From Aminobacterium sp. MB27-C1 (GTDB lineage: Bacteria > Synergistota > Synergistia > Synergistales > Aminobacteriaceae): a stretch of 64,000 nt of DNA. The stretch spans positions 1,054,001 to 1,118,000 of the forward strand of contig NZ_CP133089.1 in the NCBI RefSeq assembly GCF_030908405.1, in the 5' to 3' direction. The notes beneath the pieces were generated by a model. That model was given only the letters and a program-made list of their open reading frames with translations, did no database searches and was not told where the DNA came from. How positions within the stretch are numbered: position 1 is the first letter of the stretch; every line of letters begins with the position of its first letter. A program made the position numbers and the translations under genes. Of this stretch, positions 1 to 7,566 are shown one piece after another.

Positions 1-1
1 A

Positions 2-571
2 GGAACGGATTTGCCTCGTATCTTAAGTGAAGGTGAAGTAGAGCGGATTTTAGAAGCGTGTGCTGGGAATTCTTTTTTTGACATCCGCGATAGAGCTCTT
101 CTTGAAACTGCATATAGCTGTGGCTTGAGAGCCAGCGAACTTTGTGCAATATGTATAAGGGATATAGATTTTTCAGGTCGCACATTACGCATCTTGGGTA
201 AGGGCGAAAAGGAGAGAAGCATACCCTTTTTAGGTGAAGTTAGTCGTCGCGTGCGTTTTTACATCGAAACGGCACGACCACAAAATTCTCGTTCCCAAGA
301 AGTGTTTCTTTCTAAAACATCAAAACCATTACGGCGTGAAGATATATGGAGAATTATAAAAAAGAGAGGGAAGATCGCTGGAATAGCTACTTCACGTTTG
401 TTCCCTCATATAATGAGGCATTCCTTCGCTACTCATTTACTAAGGCGAGGGATGGATCTTCGTACGTTACAAGAGCTATTAGGACATGCCTCTATTGCCA
501 CTACGGAAAAATATGTACATTTTGACCTGGAACTAAGAGACATATATGATAGGGCTCATCCACGAGCATAA
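2..571 (+). CDS. xerD: Tyrosine recombinase XerD/XerC-type, 5'-truncated by the window edge
   Basis: Site-specific tyrosine recombinase, presumably the chromosome-dimer resolvase acting at dif with a partner Xer protein. The reading frame is open to the left edge (the codons before the TTG at 11 continue as G-T-D-L-P-R), so the N-terminal SAM-like core-binding domain lies outside and only the catalytic domain is seen. Catalytic residues are visible: Arg in SCGLRASEL, the H-x-x-R box HIMRHSFATHLL, the second His in LLGHASIATT and the nucleophile Tyr in TEKYVHF. It ends 17 bases before the next gene and heads a nucleoside-salvage cluster, an order resembling xerD-pupG-pdp neighbourhoods of Firmicutes. 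XerC and XerD cannot be told apart from this half alone. Confidence 0.9.
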   Translation, partial: GTDLPRILSEGEVERILEACAGNSFFDIRDRALLETAYSCGLRASELCAICIRDIDFSGRTLRILGKGEKERSIPFLGEVSRRVRFYIETARPQNSRSQEVFLSKTSKPLRREDIWRIIKKRGKIAGIATSRLFPHIMRHSFATHLLRRGMDLRTLQELLGHASIATTEKYVHFDLELRDIYDRAHPRA

Positions 572-588
572 ATTCGGAGGTGTTCCAT

Positions 589-1422
589 ATGAGCTATAAC
601 GAAAATATTCTTGAAGCTCTCTCTTACATTCAAAAAAAAGTTTCTTGTCTTCCAGAGGCAGTTCTTGTCTTAGGTTCTGGACTTGGTGGTTTAGCAGATT
701 CTATTGAGGATCCTATTATAGTTCCTTATAAGGAGATTCCTCATTGGCCACTTTCTACAGCCCCAGGTCATGCAGGGCGTTTAGTTTTTGGACTTTTGGA
801 TAATACGTATGTAGCTGTTATGCAGGGACGCATTCATTTTTATGAAGGCTATTCCATGAAAGATGTTACCTTCCCTGTGCGTGTTTTTGGAGAATGGGGT
901 GTCCCCTATTATTTAGCAAGCAATGCCTCTGGTGGAATTAATCTCTCTTATCTCCCCGGTGATATGGTTATGCTATACGATCATATCAATTTTATGGGAA
1001 CTAATCCGCTTGTCGGGCCTGTTATTTCTGCTAAAGAAGAAAGATTTCCCGATATGTCATATACCTACGATAGAGACATTCTTCGATTGGCAGATGAAGT
1101 TGCAAAAGAAAACAACTTGCTAGTTCATCGAGGAGTATATATAGCCTTTTCTGGCCCTTCGTATGAAACTCCTGCTGAAATTCGTATGGCTCGTGTTATG
1201 GGAGCCGATGTGGTAGGTATGTCTACCGTTCCTGAAACAATTGTCGCTCACGCCATGGGAATGAAAGTCTTTGCTGTTTCGTGCGTTGCTAATTATGCTG
1301 CAGGAGTAACGTCTCAAAAACTCTCTGAAGAAGAAGTGATAAGAGAGATGGGCAAAGCAACGGGAAAGCTGACAACATTATTGCGAGGACTTTTGCAAAA
1401 AATTGGTGATCTAAATGTTTGA
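589..1422 (+). CDS. punA: Purine-nucleoside phosphorylase, class I (PNP/MTAP family)
   Basis: Phosphorolysis of purine (deoxy)nucleosides to base plus (deoxy)ribose-1-phosphate in cytosolic salvage. The 277-residue product has the class-I trimeric PNP hallmarks: VLVLGSGLGGLADSIE near the N-terminus (phosphate site), PGHAGRLVFG, the MQGRIHFYEGY strand, ASGGINLSYLPGDMVML, AFSGPSYETPAEIRMAR, and VGMSTVPETIVAHAMGMKV. A GTG at 580 is in frame, but GGAGG at 576-580 places the ATG at 589 at ideal spacing (8 bases), so 589 is chosen. Its last 8 bases overlap the next gene, indicating translational coupling with pyrimidine phosphorylase. Confidence 0.93.
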   Translation: MSYNENILEALSYIQKKVSCLPEAVLVLGSGLGGLADSIEDPIIVPYKEIPHWPLSTAPGHAGRLVFGLLDNTYVAVMQGRIHFYEGYSMKDVTFPVRVFGEWGVPYYLASNASGGINLSYLPGDMVMLYDHINFMGTNPLVGPVISAKEERFPDMSYTYDRDILRLADEVAKENNLLVHRGVYIAFSGPSYETPAEIRMARVMGADVVGMSTVPETIVAHAMGMKVFAVSCVANYAAGVTSQKLSEEEVIREMGKATGKLTTLLRGLLQKIGDLNV

Positions 1423-2722
1423 TATTCTCTCTTTTCTTGAAGAGAAAAGAGAAGGTATCTCTCATAAATCTGAGGACATAGAGTTCTTTGTTAACGAATT
1501 TCACAAAGGTAAAATCCCTGATTATCAGGTTAGCGCGTGGTTGACATCTGTTTTTCACAAAGGAATGAGTCAGCAAGAGATAAAAAGTTTTACTCTGGCT
1601 CTTGCTCACTCTGGGGACATTGTACCTTTTCCTCGCGGTTTTAATGCTGTAGATAAGCATAGTACTGGAGGTGTAGGAGACAAAACGACACTTATAGTTG
1701 TGCCTCTTGTCGCTGCGTCAGGTCTTCCTGTAGCTAAGTTGTCTGGTCGCGGACTGGGATTTACGGGAGGAACAGTAGATAAACTTGAGTCTATTCCTAA
1801 TATGAATGTGCACCTTTCTACAGAAACTTTTTTAAAACAAGTAGAAAGAATCGGATGTGCAATATCTGGTCATTCCATGGAGTTGGCTCCAGCAGAGGGG
1901 AAATTTTACGCTCTACGCGATGTGACAGCTACAGTTCCTTCTCTTCCTCTTATCTGCAGTAGTATTGTAAGCAAAAAAATGGCGGGAGGAGCATCTAAGT
2001 TCGTTTTTGATGTGAAATGTGGGCAAGGAGCTTTTATGCAGACTTTTCCTGAAGCACGCGCCTTAGCTCAGGCTTTGGTCTCCCTTTCAGCATCGTTAAA
2101 CCATCCAAGCATGGCTATTATAAGTGCTATGGATCAACCTTTGGGTGAATGGATTGGAAATAGTATGGAGGTATATGAAGCTATCAAAACACTTCAAGGA
2201 GAGGGGCCATCTGATACGGAGTTATTATCTTTACATCTCGCAGGAGCCATGATTGTTCTGGGTGGAAAAGCAACTTCTCTCGAAGAAGGAGTAGCAATTG
2301 CCCATGAAAATCTTGTAAATGGTCAAGCATTGCAAAAGATGGAAGACCTTATAGAGGCACAAGAAGGAGAGAAAAAAGTTTGTATTTCTCCAGAAAAGTA
2401 TCTGAGACCAGCAAAAGAGAAATACACTCTTTATGCCTCAAAAAGTGGTTTCTTAGCTGAACTTAACGCCAGAAAAATAGGTGAGGGAGTTAAGAGAATA
2501 GGTGGGGGACGCACAGAACAAGGCGATCATATTGATCTCTCTGTATCTGTTCATTTACGAGCAAAACAAGGTGATTTTGTAGAAAAAGGTAATCCAATTT
2601 TTGATGTTTACTATACAGATAATAAAAAATTACAACGAGCTAAACCCTTTTTTGAACGTTCTATACATTTGGTTGACATAAAGCCTTCAATTCAAAATCT
2701 AATAATGGAGATAGTTTCTTAA
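1415..2722 (+). CDS. pdp: Pyrimidine-nucleoside phosphorylase / thymidine phosphorylase
   Basis: Phosphorolysis of thymidine, deoxyuridine and possibly uridine. The 435 residues match the usual family length. Visible are the glycosyltransferase-3 N-terminal helical domain, the phosphate/substrate signature DKHSTGGVGDKTTL, KLSGRGLGFTGGTVDKLES, the KKMAGGASKFVFDVKCG segment, and a C-terminal PYNP domain. It overlaps punA by 8 bases and shares one base with the downstream peptidase gene (TAATG). With punA it forms a nucleoside-salvage pair producing pentose-1-phosphates for catabolism. Confidence 0.95.
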   Translation: MFDILSFLEEKREGISHKSEDIEFFVNEFHKGKIPDYQVSAWLTSVFHKGMSQQEIKSFTLALAHSGDIVPFPRGFNAVDKHSTGGVGDKTTLIVVPLVAASGLPVAKLSGRGLGFTGGTVDKLESIPNMNVHLSTETFLKQVERIGCAISGHSMELAPAEGKFYALRDVTATVPSLPLICSSIVSKKMAGGASKFVFDVKCGQGAFMQTFPEARALAQALVSLSASLNHPSMAIISAMDQPLGEWIGNSMEVYEAIKTLQGEGPSDTELLSLHLAGAMIVLGGKATSLEEGVAIAHENLVNGQALQKMEDLIEAQEGEKKVCISPEKYLRPAKEKYTLYASKSGFLAELNARKIGEGVKRIGGGRTEQGDHIDLSVSVHLRAKQGDFVEKGNPIFDVYYTDNKKLQRAKPFFERSIHLVDIKPSIQNLIMEIVS

Positions 2723-3648
2723 TGCAGAAAAAAAATCTTTTCTTTTTTAAAAACGTCGTATATTGCGTTATCGCTTTATTTTTTCTCGGGAATGTAGCTT
2801 ATGGGGGTGAAATGAAAGTGCTGGCACCTTCATCTGTGAAGATAGGAGTTCCTTTTTTGATTCGATTTAAAACAGAAGCGACAGATGTTCAAGGAACTCT
2901 TTATTGGTGTGATCAAAAAATCCCATTGTATCTCGCAGAAAAAAACGATTTTACACAAACTCTTCTTTTGGGAACAAGTGTTAAAACTGCTGTGCCAGGT
3001 AGAGCAACGCTTCGTATTGAAACCCTTATGGGGAATGGTATAAAAAATTTTGCACTTCCTATTGAAGTTCTATTTAAAGCGTATCCTGAAGAACATTTAT
3101 CGTTGCCACAAAAGATGGTTACGCCTCCTTCGGAGGTTATTCCAAGAATAAAACGTGAGCGACAGGAAGTACGGAAAGTCTTACTCGATATTAATAACGA
3201 GAACTACTTGGAATTACCTTTGCAAAAGCCAGTAATAGGAGACATTACAAGTACCTATGGAAAGAAACGTGTGCTTAATGGGCGTCCTTCTAATCCCCAT
3301 ACAGGAATCGATTTAAGAGCATCGATAGGAACGGAAGTACGTGCAGTAGCAAATGGAACGGTTACCCTTGTAGCTGATCATTATTTTAGTGGAAAAACTA
3401 TTTATATAAATTCAGGTTATGGTGTTGTTGCAATGTATTGTCATCTCTCAGAATTTCTTGTGCAAACAGGAGATTCTGTCTCAAAAGGGGATATTATTGC
3501 AAAAACAGGAGTAACTGGTCGAATAACAGGACCACATCTTCATTTTAGTCTTGCGCTGCAAGGGCAACTTGTAGACCCTATATCGCTCTTTTCTCTTGAT
3601 GAACAGACGTTTTTAGAGAAAAATAAAGAAGTTCTTTTTAACTGGTAG
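2722..3648 (+). CDS. M23/LytM-family metallopeptidase, exported or membrane-anchored
   Basis: Predicted peptidoglycan endopeptidase of the LytM/DUF3887-like class, 308 residues. A short charged N-terminus is followed by a hydrophobic stretch (VVYCVIALFFLGNVAYG), giving a signal peptide or anchor. A middle beta-rich region precedes the C-terminal M23 domain, where the zinc ligands appear: His193 and Asp197 in NPHTGIDLRA and the H-x-H of GPHLHFSLAL (about residues 272-274). All catalytic residues are therefore present, so it could be active rather than an EnvC/NlpD-type activator. Start codon overlaps the pdp stop (TAATG). Confidence 0.88.
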   Translation: MQKKNLFFFKNVVYCVIALFFLGNVAYGGEMKVLAPSSVKIGVPFLIRFKTEATDVQGTLYWCDQKIPLYLAEKNDFTQTLLLGTSVKTAVPGRATLRIETLMGNGIKNFALPIEVLFKAYPEEHLSLPQKMVTPPSEVIPRIKRERQEVRKVLLDINNENYLELPLQKPVIGDITSTYGKKRVLNGRPSNPHTGIDLRASIGTEVRAVANGTVTLVADHYFSGKTIYINSGYGVVAMYCHLSEFLVQTGDSVSKGDIIAKTGVTGRITGPHLHFSLALQGQLVDPISLFSLDEQTFLEKNKEVLFNW

Positions 3649-3659
3649 GAGGGTTGAGG

Positions 3660-4154
3660 ATGAATAGTGAGGAGTATGCATATACGTCAATTATCGTTTT
3701 TTGTTTCATTGTTGATAAGAATAAAATTCTCTTGATACGAAGAAACAAGGAACCATACGCAGCGACACTTACTGTTCCTGGCGGAAAAAAAGAAAAAAGA
3801 GAAAGTCTTACTCAGGCATGCATTAGAGAAGTTCAGGAAGAAACAGGACTTACTCCATGTTCTCTTGAGCTAGCTGGTATAGTCCATAATTTTCAGGAAA
3901 ACAATTCAAATGAGACTCTTACTTTTTATTTTACCTGCCGTTCATATTCGGGAGAATTAAGGAGCGGAGAAGAAGGAACAGTTGAATGGTTCGACATAGA
4001 TGAAAGTTTTACCCTTCACGATGTGAACCTGTTCTATTTACAGATTGCACCATTTGTTTTTTCAGGCAAAAAAATCCCCTTTGAAGGTCAAATTGTGCTT
4101 TCTGAAGAAGGCGAAATAATACAGACAACGATTGATTATTTGAAAGCTTTATAA
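3660..4154 (+). CDS. Nudix hydrolase
   Basis: Hydrolase of nucleoside diphosphates linked to another moiety, substrate unknown; MutT/8-oxo-dGTP-type activity is possible. 164 residues. The Nudix box GX5EX7REUXEEXGU is complete: GGKKEKRESLTQ followed by ACIREVQEETGL. AGGAGGG at 3647-3653 sits directly before an in-frame TTG but 6 bases before the ATG at 3660, so the ATG is used. It is tightly packed between the M23 peptidase and the SUI1-like gene, suggesting a common transcript. Confidence 0.9.
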   Translation: MNSEEYAYTSIIVFCFIVDKNKILLIRRNKEPYAATLTVPGGKKEKRESLTQACIREVQEETGLTPCSLELAGIVHNFQENNSNETLTFYFTCRSYSGELRSGEEGTVEWFDIDESFTLHDVNLFYLQIAPFVFSGKKIPFEGQIVLSEEGEIIQTTIDYLKAL

Positions 4155-4167
4155 AGGTGAATGTAAA

Positions 4168-4560
4168 ATGACCCGACAGAAAAAAAAGACTGCGCCTATA
4201 GATAACGAAGAGCTCTATAATCCTATTTTCAAAAATACCTTTAAGGTTACTGATGCTCATTCATCGCAGCAAGAAAAAAAAGTGAAAGAAGAAAAAAAAG
4301 TACTAACAACATACCAAGAAGTTCTAAAGGGCAAAATAGTTTTGAGAATAGAACGGAAGGGACGAGCGGGTAAAACTGTTACTCTTATAGAAACATCTTT
4401 TGGAAACCAAGACGAAAAAAATCTACTCGCAAAATTTTTGAGAAAACAACTTGGATGTGGTAGTTCTTTAGAGGGGTATATCATAGTAGTGCAGGGCGAT
4501 CAACGGGAACGAATAAAAGAACTCCTGATAGAAGAAGGAGCTAAACAAGTAAAATTGTAA
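4168..4560 (+). CDS. SUI1/YciH-family translation factor-like protein
   Basis: A 130-residue protein whose C-terminal half carries the SUI1/eIF1 fold: LRIERKGRAGKTVTLIE, a central helix (LLAKFLRKQLGCGSS), and a closing strand-helix (IIVVQGDQRERIKELL). YciH proteins affect translation-initiation stringency in bacteria; that role is inferred here. The N-terminal 45 residues are Lys/Glu-rich and look unstructured. Last gene of the leftmost + strand cluster, followed immediately by a bidirectional hairpin. Confidence 0.82.
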   Translation: MTRQKKKTAPIDNEELYNPIFKNTFKVTDAHSSQQEKKVKEEKKVLTTYQEVLKGKIVLRIERKGRAGKTVTLIETSFGNQDEKNLLAKFLRKQLGCGSSLEGYIIVVQGDQRERIKELLIEEGAKQVKL

Positions 4561-4597
4561 AAAAGAGGGGCGTTTTTGTATTCCACGCCCCTTTTTC
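4561..4597. terminator. Bidirectional rho-independent terminator
   Basis: GGGGCG (4567-4572) pairs with CGCCCC (4586-4591). The stem is flanked by A-rich sequence on the left and TTTTT (4592-4596) on the right, extending the pairing. It serves the + strand SUI1-like gene and the convergent rubrerythrin gene. Confidence 0.8.
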
Positions 4598-4601
4598 CCT
4601 T

Positions 4602-5156
4602 TTAAAATTTTAAATACTTCTCTTTAGCTAATCCACAAACAGGACATTTATTGGGTGCATCGTTAAGTATAGTATGCCCACATACAGGGCAGACGTACAC
4701 ATCTTTAAATTCCATATCTTTGCCACTACGTGCAGCATTTTGTGCTTTTGAGAAAAGTTTGGAATGAAGCTTCTCAGCTTCTAAAGCGTAGGTAAAAGAA
4801 CGAACTGCATCTTTTTCTCCTTGAAATCGGGCAGTTTCAAGATAAACAGGGTACATTTGATCGATTTCAAAATCTTCTCCCATAATAGCTCCAGTGAGGT
4901 TTTCTGCAGTCTCTTTATTGCCAAAAACACCACCGGCCGTTACTGGGTGATCTGTAACATCCCCATCAAGAACAGTAAAATGATTTCGAGCATGAACCAA
5001 CTCAGCATACGCTATAGCCTCAAAAAGTTTGGCAATGTTTGGGAAACCTTCTTTACGGGCTACTTCCCCCCATAATAAGTAACGCATATGGGCCATGCTT
5101 TCACCACCATATGCTGAGCGAAGGAAATCAATTGTCATTGGATTTTTAACAGCCAT
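4602..5156 (-). CDS. rbr: Rubrerythrin
   Basis: Non-haem diiron peroxidase that reduces H2O2 in anaerobes, taking electrons through its rubredoxin domain. 184 residues. The N-terminal ferritin-like four-helix bundle shows diiron carboxylate helices (YGGESMAHMRYLLWGEVA and AIAYAELVHARNHF, then EAEKLHSKLF). The C-terminal domain has two C-P-V-C-G knuckles (VCPVCGHTIL, KCPVCGLAKEK) that bind the single rubredoxin iron. GGAGG lies just upstream of the ATG (5164-5168 on the + strand as its complement). Monocistronic, facing a shared terminator. It marks an oxygen-sensitive lifestyle. Confidence 0.95.
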   Translation of the reverse strand: MAVKNPMTIDFLRSAYGGESMAHMRYLLWGEVARKEGFPNIAKLFEAIAYAELVHARNHFTVLDGDVTDHPVTAGGVFGNKETAENLTGAIMGEDFEIDQMYPVYLETARFQGEKDAVRSFTYALEAEKLHSKLFSKAQNAARSGKDMEFKDVYVCPVCGHTILNDAPNKCPVCGLAKEKYLKF

Positions 5157-5513
5157 TCCTCAAACCTCCTTGATATATAAAGATACCAACGATGGTCTAA
5201 TTATGGTAAAAACTCTATTTATTAATAATATCATAAAGGGAAAATTTATTATTTCTTGGGGTAAAGTTTAGATATAAAGATATACAGATATACAGATATT
5301 AGTCAAGGGGAGATATTCCATAGGGACAAGCTCAATTGTACCACAATTTAATAAAAGAATAGAACAGGACGTTACCTTTTTAATCACAACTTAACTACAC
5401 TGTGGTAAGTGTGTGTAGCAATGTGTGTAGCAAAGTGTTTATAAGGCTTTAAGGGTACAAATTCCAGTAATCGGCTTCTGAAAAGTCTGTAATATCAAGG
5501 CTCCGTAAAAAAA
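5157..5513. other. AT-rich intergenic region between rbr and tRNA-Sec
   Basis: No gene is seen in these 357 bases. They should contain the rbr promoter (reading leftward) and the 3' trailer of tRNA-Sec. Notable are near-repeats of AGATATAC around 5270-5300 and an exact 12-base tandem duplication TGTGTGTAGCAA at 5410-5433. No convincing -35/-10 pair for rbr could be chosen by eye. Confidence 0.6.
5410..5433. repeat. Exact 12-bp tandem duplication
   Basis: TGTGTGTAGCAA occurs twice head-to-tail (5410-5421 and 5422-5433) in noncoding sequence about 80 bases beyond the 3' end of tRNA-Sec. Function unknown; probably a slippage or duplication product. Confidence 0.8.
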
Positions 5514-5612
5514 TGGCGGAGGCGTGTGAGAATCGAACTCACCAAAGACGGCCAACGCCGCCTCTCGACCGGGTTTGAAGCCCGGGGGCCTCACCAGAGA
5601 CCACTCGCCTCC
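5514..5612 (-). tRNA. selC: tRNA-Sec (anticodon TCA)
   Basis: A 99-nt selenocysteine tRNA read leftward. Features seen: acceptor GGAGGCG paired with CGCCTCC, discriminator G and encoded CCA; a long 6-bp D stem (GGTCTC/GAGGCC); anticodon stem-loop CCGGG-CTTCAAA-CCCGG giving TCA; a 7-bp variable arm (AGGCGGC/GCCGTCT); and T arm GTGAG-TTCGATT-CTCAC. The eighth acceptor pair expected for bacterial tRNA-Sec would be A-A here, i.e. mismatched. It implies that selA, selB, selD and selenoproteins occur elsewhere in the genome; none was seen in the window. Confidence 0.93.
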
Positions 5613-5627
5613 ATAGAACAATTGAAT

Positions 5628-5656
5628 ATTGTAAAGGGCGATTGAGAAAAAGTCTA
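5628..5656 (-). promoter_or_regulatory. Predicted sigma70-type promoter for tRNA-Sec
   Basis: Reading leftward: -35 TAGACT (complement of 5651-5656), 17-base spacer, -10 TACAAT (complement of 5628-5633). Transcription would start about 8 bases before the mature tRNA 5' end at 5612. Confidence 0.5.
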
Positions 5657-5667
5657 GTCATGATAAG

Positions 5668-5676
5668 TGTTATAAT
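5668..5676 (+). promoter_or_regulatory. Possible extended -10 promoter for the amidohydrolase-queT pair
   Basis: TGTTATAAT at 5668-5676 forms an extended -10 element; no good -35 is visible. It would give an untranslated leader of roughly 100 bases before the ATG at 5783. Confidence 0.35.
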
Positions 5677-5782
5677 TATTCTTCCTTTCTCTAAATGGTT
5701 TTTCATATAAGGTTTCCCTCTTGAAAGACATATGGCATAATTCATTCAAATAGCTGGAATAAAAGAAAGGGGAGACGCATAA

Positions 5783-7027
5783 ATGCTTGAGAGTAAAGTT
5801 TCAAGAATACAGCGCGATATAGAGACAATGGCTCGCTTTACAGCCACTCCCGGTTTAGGAATGACAAGACTTTCCTTTACAGAAGAAGATAAAAAAACGA
5901 GAGAGTTCATTTGTTCAGAAATGGAAAACGCAGGGTTGCATGTTTATACTGATGCGGCAGGTAGTATCTTCGGACGCAGAGAGGGAACACAAAAAGATGC
6001 TCCTTTAGTTATGATTGGCTCTCATTTTGACTCTGTTAAAAATGGTGGTAATTTTGATGGACCCGCTGGTATTGTTACAGCCCTTGAAATAGCCAGAATT
6101 TTGTACGAAAACAATATTTCAACGGCAAATCCTATAGAATTTGTAGCAATGATTGAAGAAGAAGGAACACGTTTCGGCGCAGGTTTGTATGGCAGCAGAG
6201 CAATGACAGGCAAAGTTCCTCATAGTGAAATAGAGTCTTTTCGCGACGCTGATGGAGTTTCTCTTGGAGAAGCTATGGAAAAATTTGGCCTTGATCCACT
6301 TAAAATAAAGGATGCTATTCGAAACCCTGAAGATTTAAAAGCGTTTATAGAATTGCACATTGAGCAAGGGCCAGTTTTGGAATCGGAGAGTCTGGACGTG
6401 GGGTTTGTTAGCACCATCGTCGGAATCACTCGTTATGACATAGAAATTGAGGGACGAGCAGACCACGCAGGAACCACCCCTATGCATATGAGAAAAGATG
6501 CTCTTCTTGCTTCTTTTGAGGTTGCTAAAGCGATACATGATGCAGCCTATGCAAAGGGTGAAGGAACAGTTGGAACTGTCGGGAAACTTGTGGTTTATCC
6601 AGGTGGAGCTAACATCGTTCCTGGTAAGGTGTTCTTTACTGTCGATATCCGTTCAGTAGAACAAGGAAATATAGAAGATGTAGTGAAAGAAATGAAAGAG
6701 ACTCTTGAGTATGTTTCTCATCAGATGGGTGTTTCTGTCCATATGGAGCAAAAACTTGCTATTCCTCCTGTACATCTTGCAGATGAAATACGAGGTATTT
6801 TTGAAGAGGAAGCCGTTGGAAGAAATATTCGTTATAGACATATGGTTAGCGGAGCAGGGCACGATGCAATGATTATGGCTTCTCTTACAAATGTTGGACT
6901 TATATTCGTGCCAAGTAAAGATGGACGAAGTCATTGTCCAGAAGAATGGACAGATTATGAACAACTCAAAAAGGGAATAGACATAGCTTTAGGAGCTATC
7001 TTAAGATTATCAGAGGCAAATATATAG
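5783..7027 (+). CDS. M20-family Zn-dependent hydrolase (N-carbamoyl-L-amino-acid hydrolase / allantoate amidohydrolase type)
   Basis: Hydrolyses the C-N bond of N-carbamoyl or related substrates, releasing an amino acid; exact substrate unknown. 414 residues, the usual size. Metal-binding and catalytic segments are present: IGSHFDSVKNGGNFDGPAGI (His and bridging Asp), MIEEEGTRFGAGLYGSRAM (catalytic Glu-Glu), ELHIEQGPVLE (His ligand), DHAGTTPMHMRKDAL in the dimerisation domain, and GAGHDAMIMA near the C-terminus. ATG has a good AAAGGGGAGA site. The gene is followed 20 bases later by a QueT-like transporter. An amino-acid-fermenting organism would fit such salvage. Confidence 0.87.
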   Translation: MLESKVSRIQRDIETMARFTATPGLGMTRLSFTEEDKKTREFICSEMENAGLHVYTDAAGSIFGRREGTQKDAPLVMIGSHFDSVKNGGNFDGPAGIVTALEIARILYENNISTANPIEFVAMIEEEGTRFGAGLYGSRAMTGKVPHSEIESFRDADGVSLGEAMEKFGLDPLKIKDAIRNPEDLKAFIELHIEQGPVLESESLDVGFVSTIVGITRYDIEIEGRADHAGTTPMHMRKDALLASFEVAKAIHDAAYAKGEGTVGTVGKLVVYPGGANIVPGKVFFTVDIRSVEQGNIEDVVKEMKETLEYVSHQMGVSVHMEQKLAIPPVHLADEIRGIFEEEAVGRNIRYRHMVSGAGHDAMIMASLTNVGLIFVPSKDGRSHCPEEWTDYEQLKKGIDIALGAILRLSEANI

Positions 7028-7047
7028 CTTTAAGGAGATTTAGTTTA

Positions 7048-7539
7048 ATGAATAAAAAGATAGAAGAATTTTTGACAGTGAAAAATATAGTTATTGCATC
7101 TCTCATCGCTGCAATCTATGCCACAACAACAATACTTTTGGCCCCTATCTCCTATGGCCCCATACAGGTGCGAGTTGCTGAGGCCTTGACTTTGCTACCA
7201 TATCTTTGGCCTCAGGCGATTCCAGGGCTCTTCATTGGCTGTCTGATTTCAAATTTTGCAGGAGGGTTTGGGCTTATCGATGTCGTTTTTGGAAGTTTAG
7301 CGACGTTGCTTGCCGCTTTGGTAACAAGTCGTATGCCTAATCCTTACTTGGCGGCTCTTCCCCCGGTCATTTTTAATGCGCTCATTGTCGGTGGATACCT
7401 TTCAGTACTTGCAAAAATGCCTTTTCTTTACACTGCAATGTATGTAGGATTGGGAGAAATCATCGCTTGTGGTTTCCTGGGAATTCCACTTATTATTTTC
7501 TTGGAGAAAAAATTTATAAAAGAAAAGCGAGAACGTTAA
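7048..7539 (+). CDS. queT: QueT/DUF988-family transporter (queuosine-precursor ECF S-component type)
   Basis: Small integral-membrane protein of 163 residues with about five to six hydrophobic segments. The N-terminal pattern ATTTILLAPISYGPIQVRVA followed by EALTLLPYLWPQAIPGLFIG is characteristic of the QueT family, which acts as the substrate-binding S-component of ECF transporters for queuosine precursors (preQ1/preQ0). The 20-base gap upstream leaves no space for a preQ1 riboswitch directly before the gene. No ECF energising genes are adjacent, so a group-II arrangement with a shared module is likely (inference). The stop codon lies inside a terminator hairpin. Confidence 0.83.
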   Translation: MNKKIEEFLTVKNIVIASLIAAIYATTTILLAPISYGPIQVRVAEALTLLPYLWPQAIPGLFIGCLISNFAGGFGLIDVVFGSLATLLAALVTSRMPNPYLAALPPVIFNALIVGGYLSVLAKMPFLYTAMYVGLGEIIACGFLGIPLIIFLEKKFIKEKRER

Positions 7540-7558
7540 ACGCTCCCGCTTTTCTTAA
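7521..7558. terminator. Bidirectional rho-independent terminator
   Basis: Stem 7521-7536 pairs with 7540-7555 (16 positions, two non-Watson-Crick) with A-rich and T-rich flanks. It spans the queT stop codon and also terminates cysS coming from the right. Confidence 0.75.
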
Positions 7559-7566
7559 TTTTATAT

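Noticed and set aside
5439-5621. 60-codon minus-strand frame over the tRNA-Sec locus
   Set aside because: It translates tRNA-Sec itself; the structure of the tRNA explains the sequence.
7028-7047. preQ1 riboswitch upstream of queT
   Set aside because: Only 20 bases separate the genes and no aptamer-like hairpin is present.
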